Assembly (NCBI RefSeq): GCF_042648365.1
Contig: NZ_JBHRXI010000006.1
Location: 62,001 to 126,000, forward strand
Origin: Lutimaribacter_A marinistellae
GTDB lineage: Bacteria; Pseudomonadota; Alphaproteobacteria; Rhodobacterales; Rhodobacteraceae
DNA: 64,000 bases
Reading direction: 5' to 3'
The first letter of the stretch is position 1; each line of letters starts with the position of its first letter. The notes beneath the pieces were generated by a model, which saw only the letters and a program-made list of their open reading frames with translations, made no database searches and was not told the origin of the DNA. The position numbers were made by a program, and so were the translations under genes. Shown here one piece after another: positions 51,371 through 60,786 of the stretch.

Positions 51371-53810
51371 CGCGCGCCCTCCGCACTGCGTTCCAGACCT
51401 CCTCGGCCGTCGCCGGGGCGTTCAGGCCCGGGTAATGCGGACCACAGCCAGACACGGCATCCGAAAGGGCCAGCCAAGCCGAGATTCCCAGCATGAAAGG
51501 CGGCTCACCGACCGCCTTCGACCGATAGATCGTCTCTTCCCGGTTCTGCCCGTCCCAAAGCGCCACGTTGAACACCTCCGGCCGGTCGGAACAGGCGGGG
51601 ATCTTGTAGGTCGATGGCGCGTGTGTCTTGAGGGCCCCGCGCGCATCCCAAACCAGTTCCTCGGTCGTCAGCCAGCCCGCGCCCTGAACATAACCACCTT
51701 CGACCTGTCCTATGTCGAGCGCGGGGTTCAGCGAAGCGCCCGCGTCGTGCAGGATATCCGCCCGGAGAATCCGGTTCTCCCCCGTCAGGACGTTGACCAC
51801 CACCTCGGTTACCGCTGCGCCATAAGCAAAGTAAAAAAACGGCCTGCCGCGCCCACGGATTCGATCCCATTCAATCTTTGGCGTCTTGTAATACCCGGTC
51901 GAGGACAGGCTGACCCGCGCTTGGTAAGCCAAGGCGGCTGCCTCGGCGAAACTGTACGTTGTATCGGCAACCATCACGCGGCCATCCGCGAACCGAACCG
52001 ATGCGGGCTCGGCCTGATGGCGTTCGGCGATCACGTCGGCAATGCGGTCGCGGATCGTGTCGCAGGCAACCCGAACCGCCATCCCATTCAGATCCGATCC
52101 CGAAGATGCCGCCGTGGCCGAGGTATTGGGCACCTTGGCGGTATCCGTCGCGGTGATCCGAACCGCGTCCAGATCGATGCCGAACCGGCTTGCCGCCACT
52201 TGCGCGACTTTCTGAAACAGCCCCTGCCCCATCTCGGTGCCACCATGGTTCAGGTGAACCGATCCATCCTGGTACACATGCACCAGTGCCCCCGCCTGGT
52301 TCAGGTGGGTCAGCGTGAAGGATATTCCGAATTTTACCGGAGAGAACGCGATCCCGCGTTTCAGATGTGGGTGCGTGGCATTCCACTCATCCACCCGCAC
52401 CCTGCGCGCCGCATAATCCGACGATTTCAGCAATGCATCCGTCATTGCGTGCAGTTCGAAGTCCTCGACGGCCATACCGTAAGGCGTCAGGTTGTTCGTC
52501 CGAGGCGCAGCCGGGTTGGTGAGCGATGACTGCGCCGCTTGCGCCGCGCGGACCGTGACCTTGTCCGGATCGCTGGTCGGCACGGCACCGCGACTTGTAA
52601 GGTCGTTGCCGGGTTCGGCGGCAGGCACTGTCGGGTCGACATGCTCGGACGGGTCCGACGCCTCGCTTGCGGCCGCATAATAGTTCCGCCGCCGCAGCTC
52701 CACCGGGTCCATCCCGAGCACATAAGCCGCGTGATCCATCACCCGTTCGATCCCCACCATGCCTTGCGGACCGCCGAAACCACGAAAGGCTGTCGCCGAC
52801 TGGTGGTTGGTTTTCAGACGGTGGCTTTCGATACGGGCGTTGGGCAGGAAATAGGCATTGTCGGAATGCAGCATCGCCCGGTCAGCAACAGGCAAGGACA
52901 GGTCCTGCGCCCATCCGCAAAGCGCATATTGAGTGAATTCGACCCCCTTAACCTGGCCCGAAGCATCGAACCCGGCGCGATAGGCAATCTCGAACGCGTG
53001 ACGTTTGCCGGTGATGATCATGTCATCATCCCGGTCATAGCGCATCTTGCAGGGCTTGCCCGTCAACCGCGCGGCCACTGCACAACCGACTGCAAGCGCA
53101 TTGCCCTGGCTTTCCTTGCCGCCGAACCCGCCGCCCATGCGACGCGTCTCGACACGTACCGCGTGCATCGGCAAACCGATGGCATCGGCGACCTTGTGCT
53201 GGATTTCCGTTGGGTGCTGGGTCGAACTGATGACATGCATGTCACCATTTTCGCCCGGCTGCGCCAAAGCAGCCTGCCCTTCGAGATAGAAATGCTCCTG
53301 CCCACCGATGGCGAAGCGGCCTTCGACCACGTGCTTGGCATCGGCAATGGCCGTCGCCGCATCGCCCATCTCGTAGATGCGCGGGCCATCTTCGAACCGC
53401 GAATTGGCCGCCAGTGCCGCGTCGACGGTCAGGATCGGCTCTGCTTCTTCATATTCAACGCTCGCAAGTCGCGCGGCCCGCCGCGCCGCCAGATGGCTGG
53501 TCGCCACGACGAGAAAGAGCGGTTGCCCGAGGTAGTGTACCACCCCGCCCGATAGAAGCGGTTCGTCATGGATCGAGGCCGAGACATCGTTGGCAAAGGG
53601 CAGATCATCGGCGGTCAGTACCGCAACCACTCCGGGCGCGCTGGCGACATCGTCGAGAGACATCGCTGCAATGCGGCCCCGTGCGATGGTCGACTGCCCG
53701 AAAGCAAGATGCAGGCAGCCCTTTGGCACCGGAACATCGTCGACATAGCGCGCGGCCCCAGTGACATGCAGGCCCGCGGCATCGTGCGGAAGGGGTTTCG
53801 CGACGCTCAT
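51360..53810 (-). CDS. xdhB: Xanthine dehydrogenase, molybdopterin-binding subunit
   Basis: An 816-residue large subunit carrying the molybdenum site that hydroxylates hypoxanthine and xanthine to urate. ATG 53810 overlaps the xdhA stop (ATGA); the longer frame lies inside xdhA. Motifs: GGGFGGKES, TAFRGFGGPQG (substrate Arg loop), GGTEMGQGL and near the C-terminus AVGEPPFMLG with the catalytic Glu. Length and order match bacterial XdhB. Confidence 0.96.
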   Translation of the reverse strand: MSVAKPLPHDAAGLHVTGAARYVDDVPVPKGCLHLAFGQSTIARGRIAAMSLDDVASAPGVVAVLTADDLPFANDVSASIHDEPLLSGGVVHYLGQPLFLVVATSHLAARRAARLASVEYEEAEPILTVDAALAANSRFEDGPRIYEMGDAATAIADAKHVVEGRFAIGGQEHFYLEGQAALAQPGENGDMHVISSTQHPTEIQHKVADAIGLPMHAVRVETRRMGGGFGGKESQGNALAVGCAVAARLTGKPCKMRYDRDDDMIITGKRHAFEIAYRAGFDASGQVKGVEFTQYALCGWAQDLSLPVADRAMLHSDNAYFLPNARIESHRLKTNHQSATAFRGFGGPQGMVGIERVMDHAAYVLGMDPVELRRRNYYAAASEASDPSEHVDPTVPAAEPGNDLTSRGAVPTSDPDKVTVRAAQAAQSSLTNPAAPRTNNLTPYGMAVEDFELHAMTDALLKSSDYAARRVRVDEWNATHPHLKRGIAFSPVKFGISFTLTHLNQAGALVHVYQDGSVHLNHGGTEMGQGLFQKVAQVAASRFGIDLDAVRITATDTAKVPNTSATAASSGSDLNGMAVRVACDTIRDRIADVIAERHQAEPASVRFADGRVMVADTTYSFAEAAALAYQARVSLSSTGYYKTPKIEWDRIRGRGRPFFYFAYGAAVTEVVVNVLTGENRILRADILHDAGASLNPALDIGQVEGGYVQGAGWLTTEELVWDARGALKTHAPSTYKIPACSDRPEVFNVALWDGQNREETIYRSKAVGEPPFMLGISAWLALSDAVSGCGPHYPGLNAPATAEEVWNAVRRARDGL

Positions 53811-55231
53811 GCCCGCACCTCGAGCACATCCGTGGTCATGCCGTGGTCCTCGGCAAAGTAGCGCATCAGCATCGCCTTGGCCGCCTCCATCCGGTAGCCC
53901 GCCGAGGCTCGCATATCCGTGAGTGGTGAGAAATCGGCCAGAAGGGCTTCCTGCGCGGCCACGATGGCCGCCTCGTCCCAGGAAGAGCCGATCAATGCGG
54001 CCTCGGCGGTCCGGGCGCGTTTCGGTATGCCAGCCATGCCGCCAAAGGCGATCCGTGCCGCAGTCACTGCACCATCGGTAATGGATACGCTGATACATCC
54101 GCAAACAGCCGAGATGTCCTGATCAAACCGCTTGCTCAGCTTGTAGCATTTCAACTGGTCAGGCTGACGCGGGATGCTGACCGCCTCGACGAATTCGCCG
54201 GGTGCCCGATCCTGTTTGCCGTAATCCAGAAAGAACTCTTCGAGCGGTATCTCGCGCCGCGCATCCCCTTTGCGAAGATGCAAGCGCGCGCCCAAGGCGA
54301 TCAGCGCCGGCGGGTTGTCCCCGATTGGCGAGCCATTGGCGATGTTGCCCCCGATCGTTGCGGCATGACGGATCTGGACGCTGGCATAGCGGCGGATCAT
54401 CTCGGCATAAGACGGGTGGTGGTTTTCCATCAGAAGGCGCAGCCGGTTCATGTCGACCATCGCTCCGATGCGGATCGTGTCGGTGCTCACGTCGATGGCG
54501 CGCAGATCCTCGCACCTGTTGAGAAAGATCACTGGCCCGAGATCGCGCAGTTGTTTTGTAACCCAGAGACCTACGTCGGTCGCACCCGCCACCAGCGTTG
54601 CATCGGGATGGGCCACATAGATCGCCGCCAACTCGTCCGCGTTGCCGGGTGCAAACGCTGTCTGCTCCCCTGCCTCATTGGCGTCGAGAGGCTTTGCATT
54701 CTTTTCTGCGGCCTCCTCAGAAGATATTTCCGATGGCAGCAAGGATCGGTCGCGCCCCAACCAATCGGGCCTGGGCGCTGTTTCAGCCGCTTTCGCTGCC
54801 CGGATGATCGGCGCGTAGCCCGTGCAGCGGCACAGGTTACCGGCAAGTTGCACATCGTGATCGGTCGCACCATTCGCATGGGCCGCAACCATCGACATGA
54901 CGAAACCCGGTGTGCAGAAACCGCATTGCGAGCCGTGATGGTCGATCATCGCCCGCTGCACCGGATGCAGGGTATCGCCGTCAGCCACGCCTTCGACCGT
55001 GCGAACGGACTTGCCATGCAGTTGGGGCAAAAACAGGATGCAGGCGTTCAGCGCGCGGGCGTCGTGCTCGTCACTGACCATGACGGTACAGGCACCGCAA
55101 TCGCCCTCGTTGCAGCCCTCTTTCGTACCTGTCAGACCGCGCTCTTCGCGCAGCCAGTCGAGCAGCGTGACCGTGGGAGCCACGTCATGCAGCCGCACTC
55201 TCTCTCCATTGAGAAGAAAGGTGATGTCCAT
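53807..55231 (-). CDS. xdhA: Xanthine dehydrogenase, FeS/FAD subunit
   Basis: A 474-residue small subunit. Plant-type 2Fe-2S domain: CNEGDCGAC with a further Cys (about 40-65). Second 2Fe-2S domain: QCGFCTPG and NLCRCTGY (about 100-150). FAD domain from about 200 (GATDVGLWVTKQ, HAATIGGNIANGSPIGD). Passes electrons from the molybdenum site to NAD+. First gene of a seven-gene purine catabolism and uptake operon. Confidence 0.96.
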   Translation of the reverse strand: MDITFLLNGERVRLHDVAPTVTLLDWLREERGLTGTKEGCNEGDCGACTVMVSDEHDARALNACILFLPQLHGKSVRTVEGVADGDTLHPVQRAMIDHHGSQCGFCTPGFVMSMVAAHANGATDHDVQLAGNLCRCTGYAPIIRAAKAAETAPRPDWLGRDRSLLPSEISSEEAAEKNAKPLDANEAGEQTAFAPGNADELAAIYVAHPDATLVAGATDVGLWVTKQLRDLGPVIFLNRCEDLRAIDVSTDTIRIGAMVDMNRLRLLMENHHPSYAEMIRRYASVQIRHAATIGGNIANGSPIGDNPPALIALGARLHLRKGDARREIPLEEFFLDYGKQDRAPGEFVEAVSIPRQPDQLKCYKLSKRFDQDISAVCGCISVSITDGAVTAARIAFGGMAGIPKRARTAEAALIGSSWDEAAIVAAQEALLADFSPLTDMRASAGYRMEAAKAMLMRYFAEDHGMTTDVLEVRA

Positions 55232-55547
55232 GGGACCAAAACCCGTCGCGTTACCCTGTTGAAGCCCGGATGCCTCTTTCGATGCGACGTAGAAAGAGCG
55301 GGCCTAATATTGGCGGAAAGGTTAGAAAGCCGACCTGCAGTCTGGCAAGAGAAACCGCCGCGTCACCCCATGAAGGCGGGACATCCTGTCGCGCCCAAGA
55401 AGCTGTATGCTTTTGTATTCAGCAGTTTACGCATCCAAGCACAAGGCGGGGGCTGAAACAGCTTCAAACGAAACAAGAGAATGCCGCCTCATTTTCCATC
55501 AACCTGACACCCTTCCGCCCTGCCCCGGGCCGGAGTAGTCTGCCGCC
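55232..55547. promoter_or_regulatory. Divergent control region of xdh operon and dnaE
   Basis: 316 bp with no convincing gene. It must hold the promoters for the minus-strand purine operon and for dnaE. A 28-codon open frame (55370-55456) has no support. I see no strong hairpin or long palindrome. Confidence 0.5.
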
Positions 55548-58500
55548 ATGAGCAGCACCCCCCGATTCATTCATCTTCGCACCCATACCGAATACTCTCT
55601 TCTCGAAGGCGCCATGCGGCTGAAAAAGCTGCCCGCCCTGTGCGAGAAGATGGAGATGCCTGCGGTCGCGGTCACCGACACCAACTCGATGTTCGCGGCG
55701 CTTGAATTTTCGGTGACCCTGTCCGGGGCCGGCATCCAGCCCATCATCGGATGTCAGGTCGATCTGGCATATGTCGAGACAAGGCCCGGCGACCGTCCCG
55801 CCGCCCCTGCCCCCATCGTGCTGCTGGCGCAGTCCGAGGCGGGGTACGAGAACCTGATGAAGCTCTCCAGCTGCCTTTACGTGGCAAAGCCGGGCGAGCT
55901 GCCACATGTTACGCTGGACGAACTGGAAGCGCGTTCCGAAGGGCTGATCTGTCTGTCGGGCGGACCGGACGGTCCGGTGGGGCGGCTGCTGCGCGCAGGG
56001 CAGCGTCCGGCGGCAGAAGGTTTGGTGGACAGGCTGGCAGCCATGTTTCCCGACCGGCTGTATATCGAGTTGCAGCGCCATCCGGGTGAGGACGGGCTGC
56101 CCGAGGCGGAGCAATTGTCCGAACGCGGGCATGTGGAAATGGCCTATGCCAAGGCGCTGCCACTGGTGGCCACCAACGACGTCTATTTTCCAAACTCGGA
56201 CATGTACGAGGCGCATGACGCGCTGATCTGTATCGCCGAGGGCGCTTATGTCGATCAGGCCGATCCGCGCCGCCGCCTGACGCCGCAGCATTATTTCAAG
56301 TCACAGCAGGAAATGGTGACCCTGTTCGCCGACCTGCCCGAGGCCATCGAGAACACTGTCGAGATTGCAAAGCGATGCGCCTTCATGGCCTATCGCCGTG
56401 ATCCGATCCTGCCGAAATTCGCCGATGACGAGGTCGAAGAACTTCGCCGGCAGGCCAACGAGGGCCTGCAGGAGCGGCTCAAGGTCATCCCCCACGCGGT
56501 TAGCCCCGAGGAATACCAGAAGCGGCTGGATTTCGAGCTTGGCATCATCGAGGGGATGGGCTTTCCGGGTTACTTCCTGATCGTTGCCGACTTCATCAAA
56601 TGGGCCAAGGATCACGACATTCCCGTCGGTCCAGGCCGTGGCTCGGGCGCGGGTTCGCTCGTGGCATATGCGCTGACCATTACCGACCTCGACCCGCTGC
56701 GCTACAGCTTGCTGTTTGAACGCTTCCTGAACCCCGAGCGGGTTTCGATGCCCGATTTCGACATCGACTTCTGCATGGACCGTCGCGAAGAAGTCATCCG
56801 CTACGTGCAGGAGAAATACGGGCGCGACAAGGTCGGCCAGATCATCACCTTTGGTGCGCTTCTGTCCAAGGCCGCCGTTCGCGATATCGGCCGCGTGTTG
56901 CAGATGCCCTATGGTCAGGTCGACCGGCTGTCAAAGATGATCCCGGTCGAAGGGGTCAAACCCGTCTCGATCGAAAAGGCACTTCAGGATGAGCCGCGAC
57001 TGGCAGAGGAAGCCCGTCGTGAAGAGGTTGTTGACCGGTTGCTGACCTATGGCCAGCAGGTCGAGGGGTTGCTCAGGAATGCGTCGACCCACGCCGCGGG
57101 TGTCGTGATCGGCGACCGGCCGCTGGATGCGCTGGTGCCGCTGTATCAGGACCCCCGCTCGGACATGCCGGCCACCCAATTCAACATGAAATGGGTCGAA
57201 CAGGCCGGGCTGGTGAAGTTCGACTTTCTCGGGCTCAAGACCCTCACCGTCATCCAGAACGCATTGGACCTGATCCTGAAATCAGGCCGCATGCTGCATC
57301 AAGCCGCGGATGGCACGCAATTGTATGTACCCGCGCCGGGTGGCGAGAACCAGATGAACCTCATCCCGCTGGATGATGAGGCCACCTACAAACTTTACTC
57401 TGCCGCCAAGACAGTCGCCGTGTTCCAGGTGGAAAGTTCGGGCATGATGGATGCGCTCAAGCGCATGAAGCCCACCTGCATCGAGGACATCGTGGCCCTT
57501 GTCGCGCTCTACCGGCCCGGCCCGATGGAAAACATCCCGACCTATTGCGAGGTCAAGAACGGTCTGCGCGAAATCGCATCGGTTCACCCGCTGATCGACC
57601 ATATCCTGGAGGAAACGCAGGGCATCATCGTCTACCAGGAACAGGTGATGCAGATCGCGCAGGTCATGGCGGGCTATTCGCTGGGCGGCGCCGACCTGTT
57701 GCGCCGCGCGATGGGCAAGAAGATCAAGGAGGCGATGGACGCCGAACGGCCCAAGTTCGAGAAGGGCGCAGCAGAGAACGGCGTGGACCGGAAAAAGGCC
57801 ACCGAGGTTTTCGACCTGTTGGAAAAGTTCGCCAATTACGGCTTCAACAAATCGCACGCGGCGGCCTATGCCGTGGTCTCCTACCAGACCGCGTGGCTCA
57901 AGGCGAACCACCCGGTGGAGTTCATGGCCGGCGTCATGAACTGCGATATCCACCTTACTGACAAGCTGGGTGTCTATTTCGAAGAGGTCCGCAAAGGCCT
58001 TGGCCTGCCTTGGGTGCCGCCCTGCGTGAACCGTTCGCTGGCGACCTTCGACGTGGTGAACGGCGAGCTGGTCTATGCGCTCGGCGCGCTTAAGAACGTG
58101 GGGGGCGAGGCGATGAACCTCGTCGTTCGCGGACGACAGACGGAGAATGGCGAACGGCCGTTCGTCAACATCTATGACTTTGCCCGCCGCGTCGATCTGA
58201 AGAAGGTCGGCAAGCGTCCTCTGGAAATGATGGCCCGCGCAGGCGCGTTCGACAATCTGGACAGTAACCGTCGCCGCGTCTTCGAAAGCCTCGATGCTCT
58301 GGTGCAGTATTCGTCGGCCGTGCATGACCAGCAGAACTCGGATCAGGTCTCGCTCTTCGGCGATGCGGGGGACGACCTGCCCGAACCAAGGCTTTCGCAA
58401 GTGCCCGACTGGCTTCCCGCAGAGCGGTTGAGCGAAGAATTCAAGGCCGTCGGTTTCTACCTGTCCGGCCATCCGCTGGATGACTACATGGGCGCGCTCA

Positions 58501-59060
58501 AGCGCAAGGGCGTGCTGACACTGGAAGAGGTCGAGCACAAGACGCGCTCCGGCCCCATCGTTGCCAAGATGGCAGGCGTCGTTGCAGGCCGCCAGGAGCG
58601 AAAATCGGCCCGTGGCAACCGCTTTGCATTCGTGCAGATGAGCGACCCGTCCGGCGCGTACGAAGTGACGCTGTTCTCCGAAGCATTGGAGAAATCGCGC
58701 GATTTTCTCGAAACCGGAGCCAAGGTCATCCTGACCGCCGAGGCCACGTTGGAAGCGGATCAACTGAAGCTGCTGGGCCGCACCGTGGGTCCGGTGGACA
58801 TGGCGGTCGCCGATGCCGGCACGGCCGGCCTGAAAATCTATCTCGACCAGCCCAACGCCCTGCCGACCGTCGCGCGTGTGCTGGAAGAGGCTACGGAAGC
58901 CGCTCGCGGGGCGGCGCGCGGGCCGATCCAGCTGTGTCTGCTGGGGCCGGGCCTGCCGGGGGATGTCGAGATGGAGCTGGGCCAAGATTTCCCAATCAGC
59001 CCCCAGATCAAAGGGGCAATTAAGTCTCTCGACGGGGTGATGACGGTCGAGGAACTTTGA
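55548..59060 (+). CDS. dnaE: DNA polymerase III alpha subunit
   Basis: A 1170-residue replicative polymerase, normal length for DnaE1. N-terminal PHP domain (HLRTHTEYSLLEGAMRLKKL-like start), polymerase core with GPGRGSGAGSLVAYAL and the catalytic acidic motif PDFDIDF (about 402-408), the fingers/thumb block FNKSHAAAYAVVSYQTAWL, a clamp-binding pentapeptide QVSLF (about 933-937) and a C-terminal OB-fold. PHP metal ligands appear partly changed (TDTNSM where TDH is the active form), as in proteobacterial DnaE that relies on separate epsilon proofreading. Confidence 0.97.
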   Translation: MSSTPRFIHLRTHTEYSLLEGAMRLKKLPALCEKMEMPAVAVTDTNSMFAALEFSVTLSGAGIQPIIGCQVDLAYVETRPGDRPAAPAPIVLLAQSEAGYENLMKLSSCLYVAKPGELPHVTLDELEARSEGLICLSGGPDGPVGRLLRAGQRPAAEGLVDRLAAMFPDRLYIELQRHPGEDGLPEAEQLSERGHVEMAYAKALPLVATNDVYFPNSDMYEAHDALICIAEGAYVDQADPRRRLTPQHYFKSQQEMVTLFADLPEAIENTVEIAKRCAFMAYRRDPILPKFADDEVEELRRQANEGLQERLKVIPHAVSPEEYQKRLDFELGIIEGMGFPGYFLIVADFIKWAKDHDIPVGPGRGSGAGSLVAYALTITDLDPLRYSLLFERFLNPERVSMPDFDIDFCMDRREEVIRYVQEKYGRDKVGQIITFGALLSKAAVRDIGRVLQMPYGQVDRLSKMIPVEGVKPVSIEKALQDEPRLAEEARREEVVDRLLTYGQQVEGLLRNASTHAAGVVIGDRPLDALVPLYQDPRSDMPATQFNMKWVEQAGLVKFDFLGLKTLTVIQNALDLILKSGRMLHQAADGTQLYVPAPGGENQMNLIPLDDEATYKLYSAAKTVAVFQVESSGMMDALKRMKPTCIEDIVALVALYRPGPMENIPTYCEVKNGLREIASVHPLIDHILEETQGIIVYQEQVMQIAQVMAGYSLGGADLLRRAMGKKIKEAMDAERPKFEKGAAENGVDRKKATEVFDLLEKFANYGFNKSHAAAYAVVSYQTAWLKANHPVEFMAGVMNCDIHLTDKLGVYFEEVRKGLGLPWVPPCVNRSLATFDVVNGELVYALGALKNVGGEAMNLVVRGRQTENGERPFVNIYDFARRVDLKKVGKRPLEMMARAGAFDNLDSNRRRVFESLDALVQYSSAVHDQQNSDQVSLFGDAGDDLPEPRLSQVPDWLPAERLSEEFKAVGFYLSGHPLDDYMGALKRKGVLTLEEVEHKTRSGPIVAKMAGVVAGRQERKSARGNRFAFVQMSDPSGAYEVTLFSEALEKSRDFLETGAKVILTAEATLEADQLKLLGRTVGPVDMAVADAGTAGLKIYLDQPNALPTVARVLEEATEAARGAARGPIQLCLLGPGLPGDVEMELGQDFPISPQIKGAIKSLDGVMTVEEL

Positions 59061-59246
59061 CGACACCACGCGATGCGATCGGGGTTTCCCCCGGTCGAGA
59101 CCAACGGGGCGGAAAGGACCAGGTATCGCAAGCCGGTTCTCGAAACGGTCGAGATATGCTATCCTGACGTCATCCAAAAAACTGCAAACCAAGTTCTTTC
59201 AGAACAACCGGGGTACCTTGTCGAGGAGCAATACGCATTGATGCAA

Positions 59247-59267
59247 GCCGCCTTGAGCGGCCTTTTT
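59247..59267 (+). terminator. Intrinsic terminator before DUF1326 gene
   Basis: GCCGC / GCGGC stem with 5-nt loop followed by CTTTTT, 187 bp after dnaE and just before the next gene. A short stem, so moderate strength. Confidence 0.6.
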
Positions 59268-59281
59268 CGCGGGGGGGACCC

Positions 59282-59920
59282 ATGATTGACTGGAGTATTC
59301 AAGGCGAAGAACTGGCGAATTGTAACTGCAACTTTGGCTGCCCATGCCAATTCAGCGTGGCGCCGACAGACGGAACCTGCGAGGCTGTCGCGTTCTTTCG
59401 GTTCGACAAGGGCCATTACGGCGATGTCTCACTGGACGGACTGACCGCTGCCGGGATCTACAAGTGGCCCGGTCCGATCCATGAGGGCAACGGCCAGTTT
59501 CAACTGATCATCGACGAAAACGCCTCTGCGGAACAGCGCGCGGCGCTAGAGGCGATCATGACCGGCAAAGACACCGCCGAGATGGCCACGATGTGGTTCG
59601 TTTTCACAGCGATGAGCCCGACCCAGCACGAAACCCTTTATGCCCCCGTCTCGGTCGAAATCGATGCCGAGAACCGGATCGGCAAAGGGCGCATCGATGG
59701 CATCGTCGAAACCGACGTCATGCCGATACCAAATATCGTCACTGGCGACCCGCACCGGGTCAGCATCCAACTTCCGCACGGGTTCGAGTTCGGCAGGGCT
59801 GAAATGGCCAAGGGACAAAGCCGCACGAGTGGCGGTGCGCTCGACCTTCTCAAGAACACAGGAACACATGCCCATATCGCGTCGCTGCACCTGACAGGAA
59901 ACGGTCGCGTCGCGGCCTGA
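59282..59920 (+). CDS. DUF1326 domain protein
   Basis: A 212-residue soluble protein. The N-terminus has the family hallmark: IQGEELANCNCNFGCPCQFS, a CxC-x3-CxC cluster at residues about 14-21 that could bind a metal. The body is beta-rich (FFRFDKGHYGDVSLDGL). Function unproved. It is followed 7 bp later by a DUF2182 membrane protein; the two families are often neighbours, implying a shared job. The 70-codon frame just upstream overlaps a terminator and is not taken as a gene. Confidence 0.88.
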   Translation: MIDWSIQGEELANCNCNFGCPCQFSVAPTDGTCEAVAFFRFDKGHYGDVSLDGLTAAGIYKWPGPIHEGNGQFQLIIDENASAEQRAALEAIMTGKDTAEMATMWFVFTAMSPTQHETLYAPVSVEIDAENRIGKGRIDGIVETDVMPIPNIVTGDPHRVSIQLPHGFEFGRAEMAKGQSRTSGGALDLLKNTGTHAHIASLHLTGNGRVAA

Positions 59921-59927
59921 TCCAACG

Positions 59928-60743
59928 ATGCAACCGGCAAACTCCGGCGGACGGGTCGAAAGACTGGTCCGCCACGATCGGCAGATCGTCATAGCGGCAA
60001 CCGGCCTAATCTTCCTGCTTGCGGCGCTCTACACCTATTTCGGCGTCGGCATGTCCATGACGGCAGCCGATATGACAAGGATGGCAGGCCCCATCGGCGA
60101 CCCGATGTCGATGGGGCAGCAACCCGTCTGGTCGCTTTCCTATGCCGTGCTGATGTTTTTCATGTGGTGGATCATGATGATCGCCATGATGACGCCCAGC
60201 GCCGCGCCGATGCTTTTGCTTTACACAGCCCTGAAAAAACGCGGTCCAGAGAGCGACAAGGCCGTCATGCTGAGCCTCGTGTTCCTTTCCGGCTACCTTG
60301 CTGCCTGGGGCGCCTTCAGTTTCGTGGCAACAGGGCTTCAGTGGGCAACCGAGGCGACAGGACTGTCGGATGGTCCCATGATGACGTTGAAATCCCGGCC
60401 CGTTGCCGGGGCTGTCTTGCTTCTTGCAGGGATCTACCAGTTCACCGGGCTGAAGGAAGCCTGCCTGCGCCATTGCCGGTCACCGGCACAGTTTCTTGCC
60501 GACCATGCAAGGCCAGGCGCAGTTGGCGCCTTTCGCACAGGTGCCCATCACGGGCTTTACTGTCTCGGCTGTTGCTGGGCCCTGATGGCACTTCTGTTCG
60601 TGGGGGGCATTATGAACCTGTACTGGATCGTCGGCCTTGCCCTTTATGTGCTTGCTGAAAAGATCCTTGGCGCGGGTCAGACATTCACTCGTGTCACCGG
60701 GGGCGTTCTTGTCTGCTTTGGACTGTTCGTCGCATTTACCTGA
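59928..60743 (+). CDS. DUF2182 predicted metal-binding integral membrane protein
   Basis: A 271-residue membrane protein with about seven hydrophobic helices. Family blocks: MWWIMMIAMMTPSAAPMLLLY (Met-rich helix), FLSGYLAAWGAFS, and HHGLYCLGCCWALMALLF with a Cys cluster near the end of helix 5-6. Met-, His- and Cys-rich membrane helices suggest metal transport or insertion, which is inference. Operon partner of the DUF1326 protein. Confidence 0.9.
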   Translation: MQPANSGGRVERLVRHDRQIVIAATGLIFLLAALYTYFGVGMSMTAADMTRMAGPIGDPMSMGQQPVWSLSYAVLMFFMWWIMMIAMMTPSAAPMLLLYTALKKRGPESDKAVMLSLVFLSGYLAAWGAFSFVATGLQWATEATGLSDGPMMTLKSRPVAGAVLLLAGIYQFTGLKEACLRHCRSPAQFLADHARPGAVGAFRTGAHHGLYCLGCCWALMALLFVGGIMNLYWIVGLALYVLAEKILGAGQTFTRVTGGVLVCFGLFVAFT

Positions 60744-60786
60744 AACACGAGGCACCGGCTAACTGAGGAGAGCTTGGTCTGCGCCG

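Noticed and set aside
55370..55456. A 28-codon plus-strand frame in the xdhA-dnaE gap.
   Set aside because: Too short and without a ribosome-binding site or recognisable sequence.
57282..59192. A 636-codon minus-strand open frame inside dnaE.
   Set aside because: Antisense to a textbook DnaE with no recognisable protein features.
59073..59285. A 70-codon plus-strand frame overlapping the DUF1326 start by ATGA.
   Set aside because: It runs through an intrinsic terminator (59247-59267) and has no domain or good ribosome-binding site, so it is more likely untranslated.
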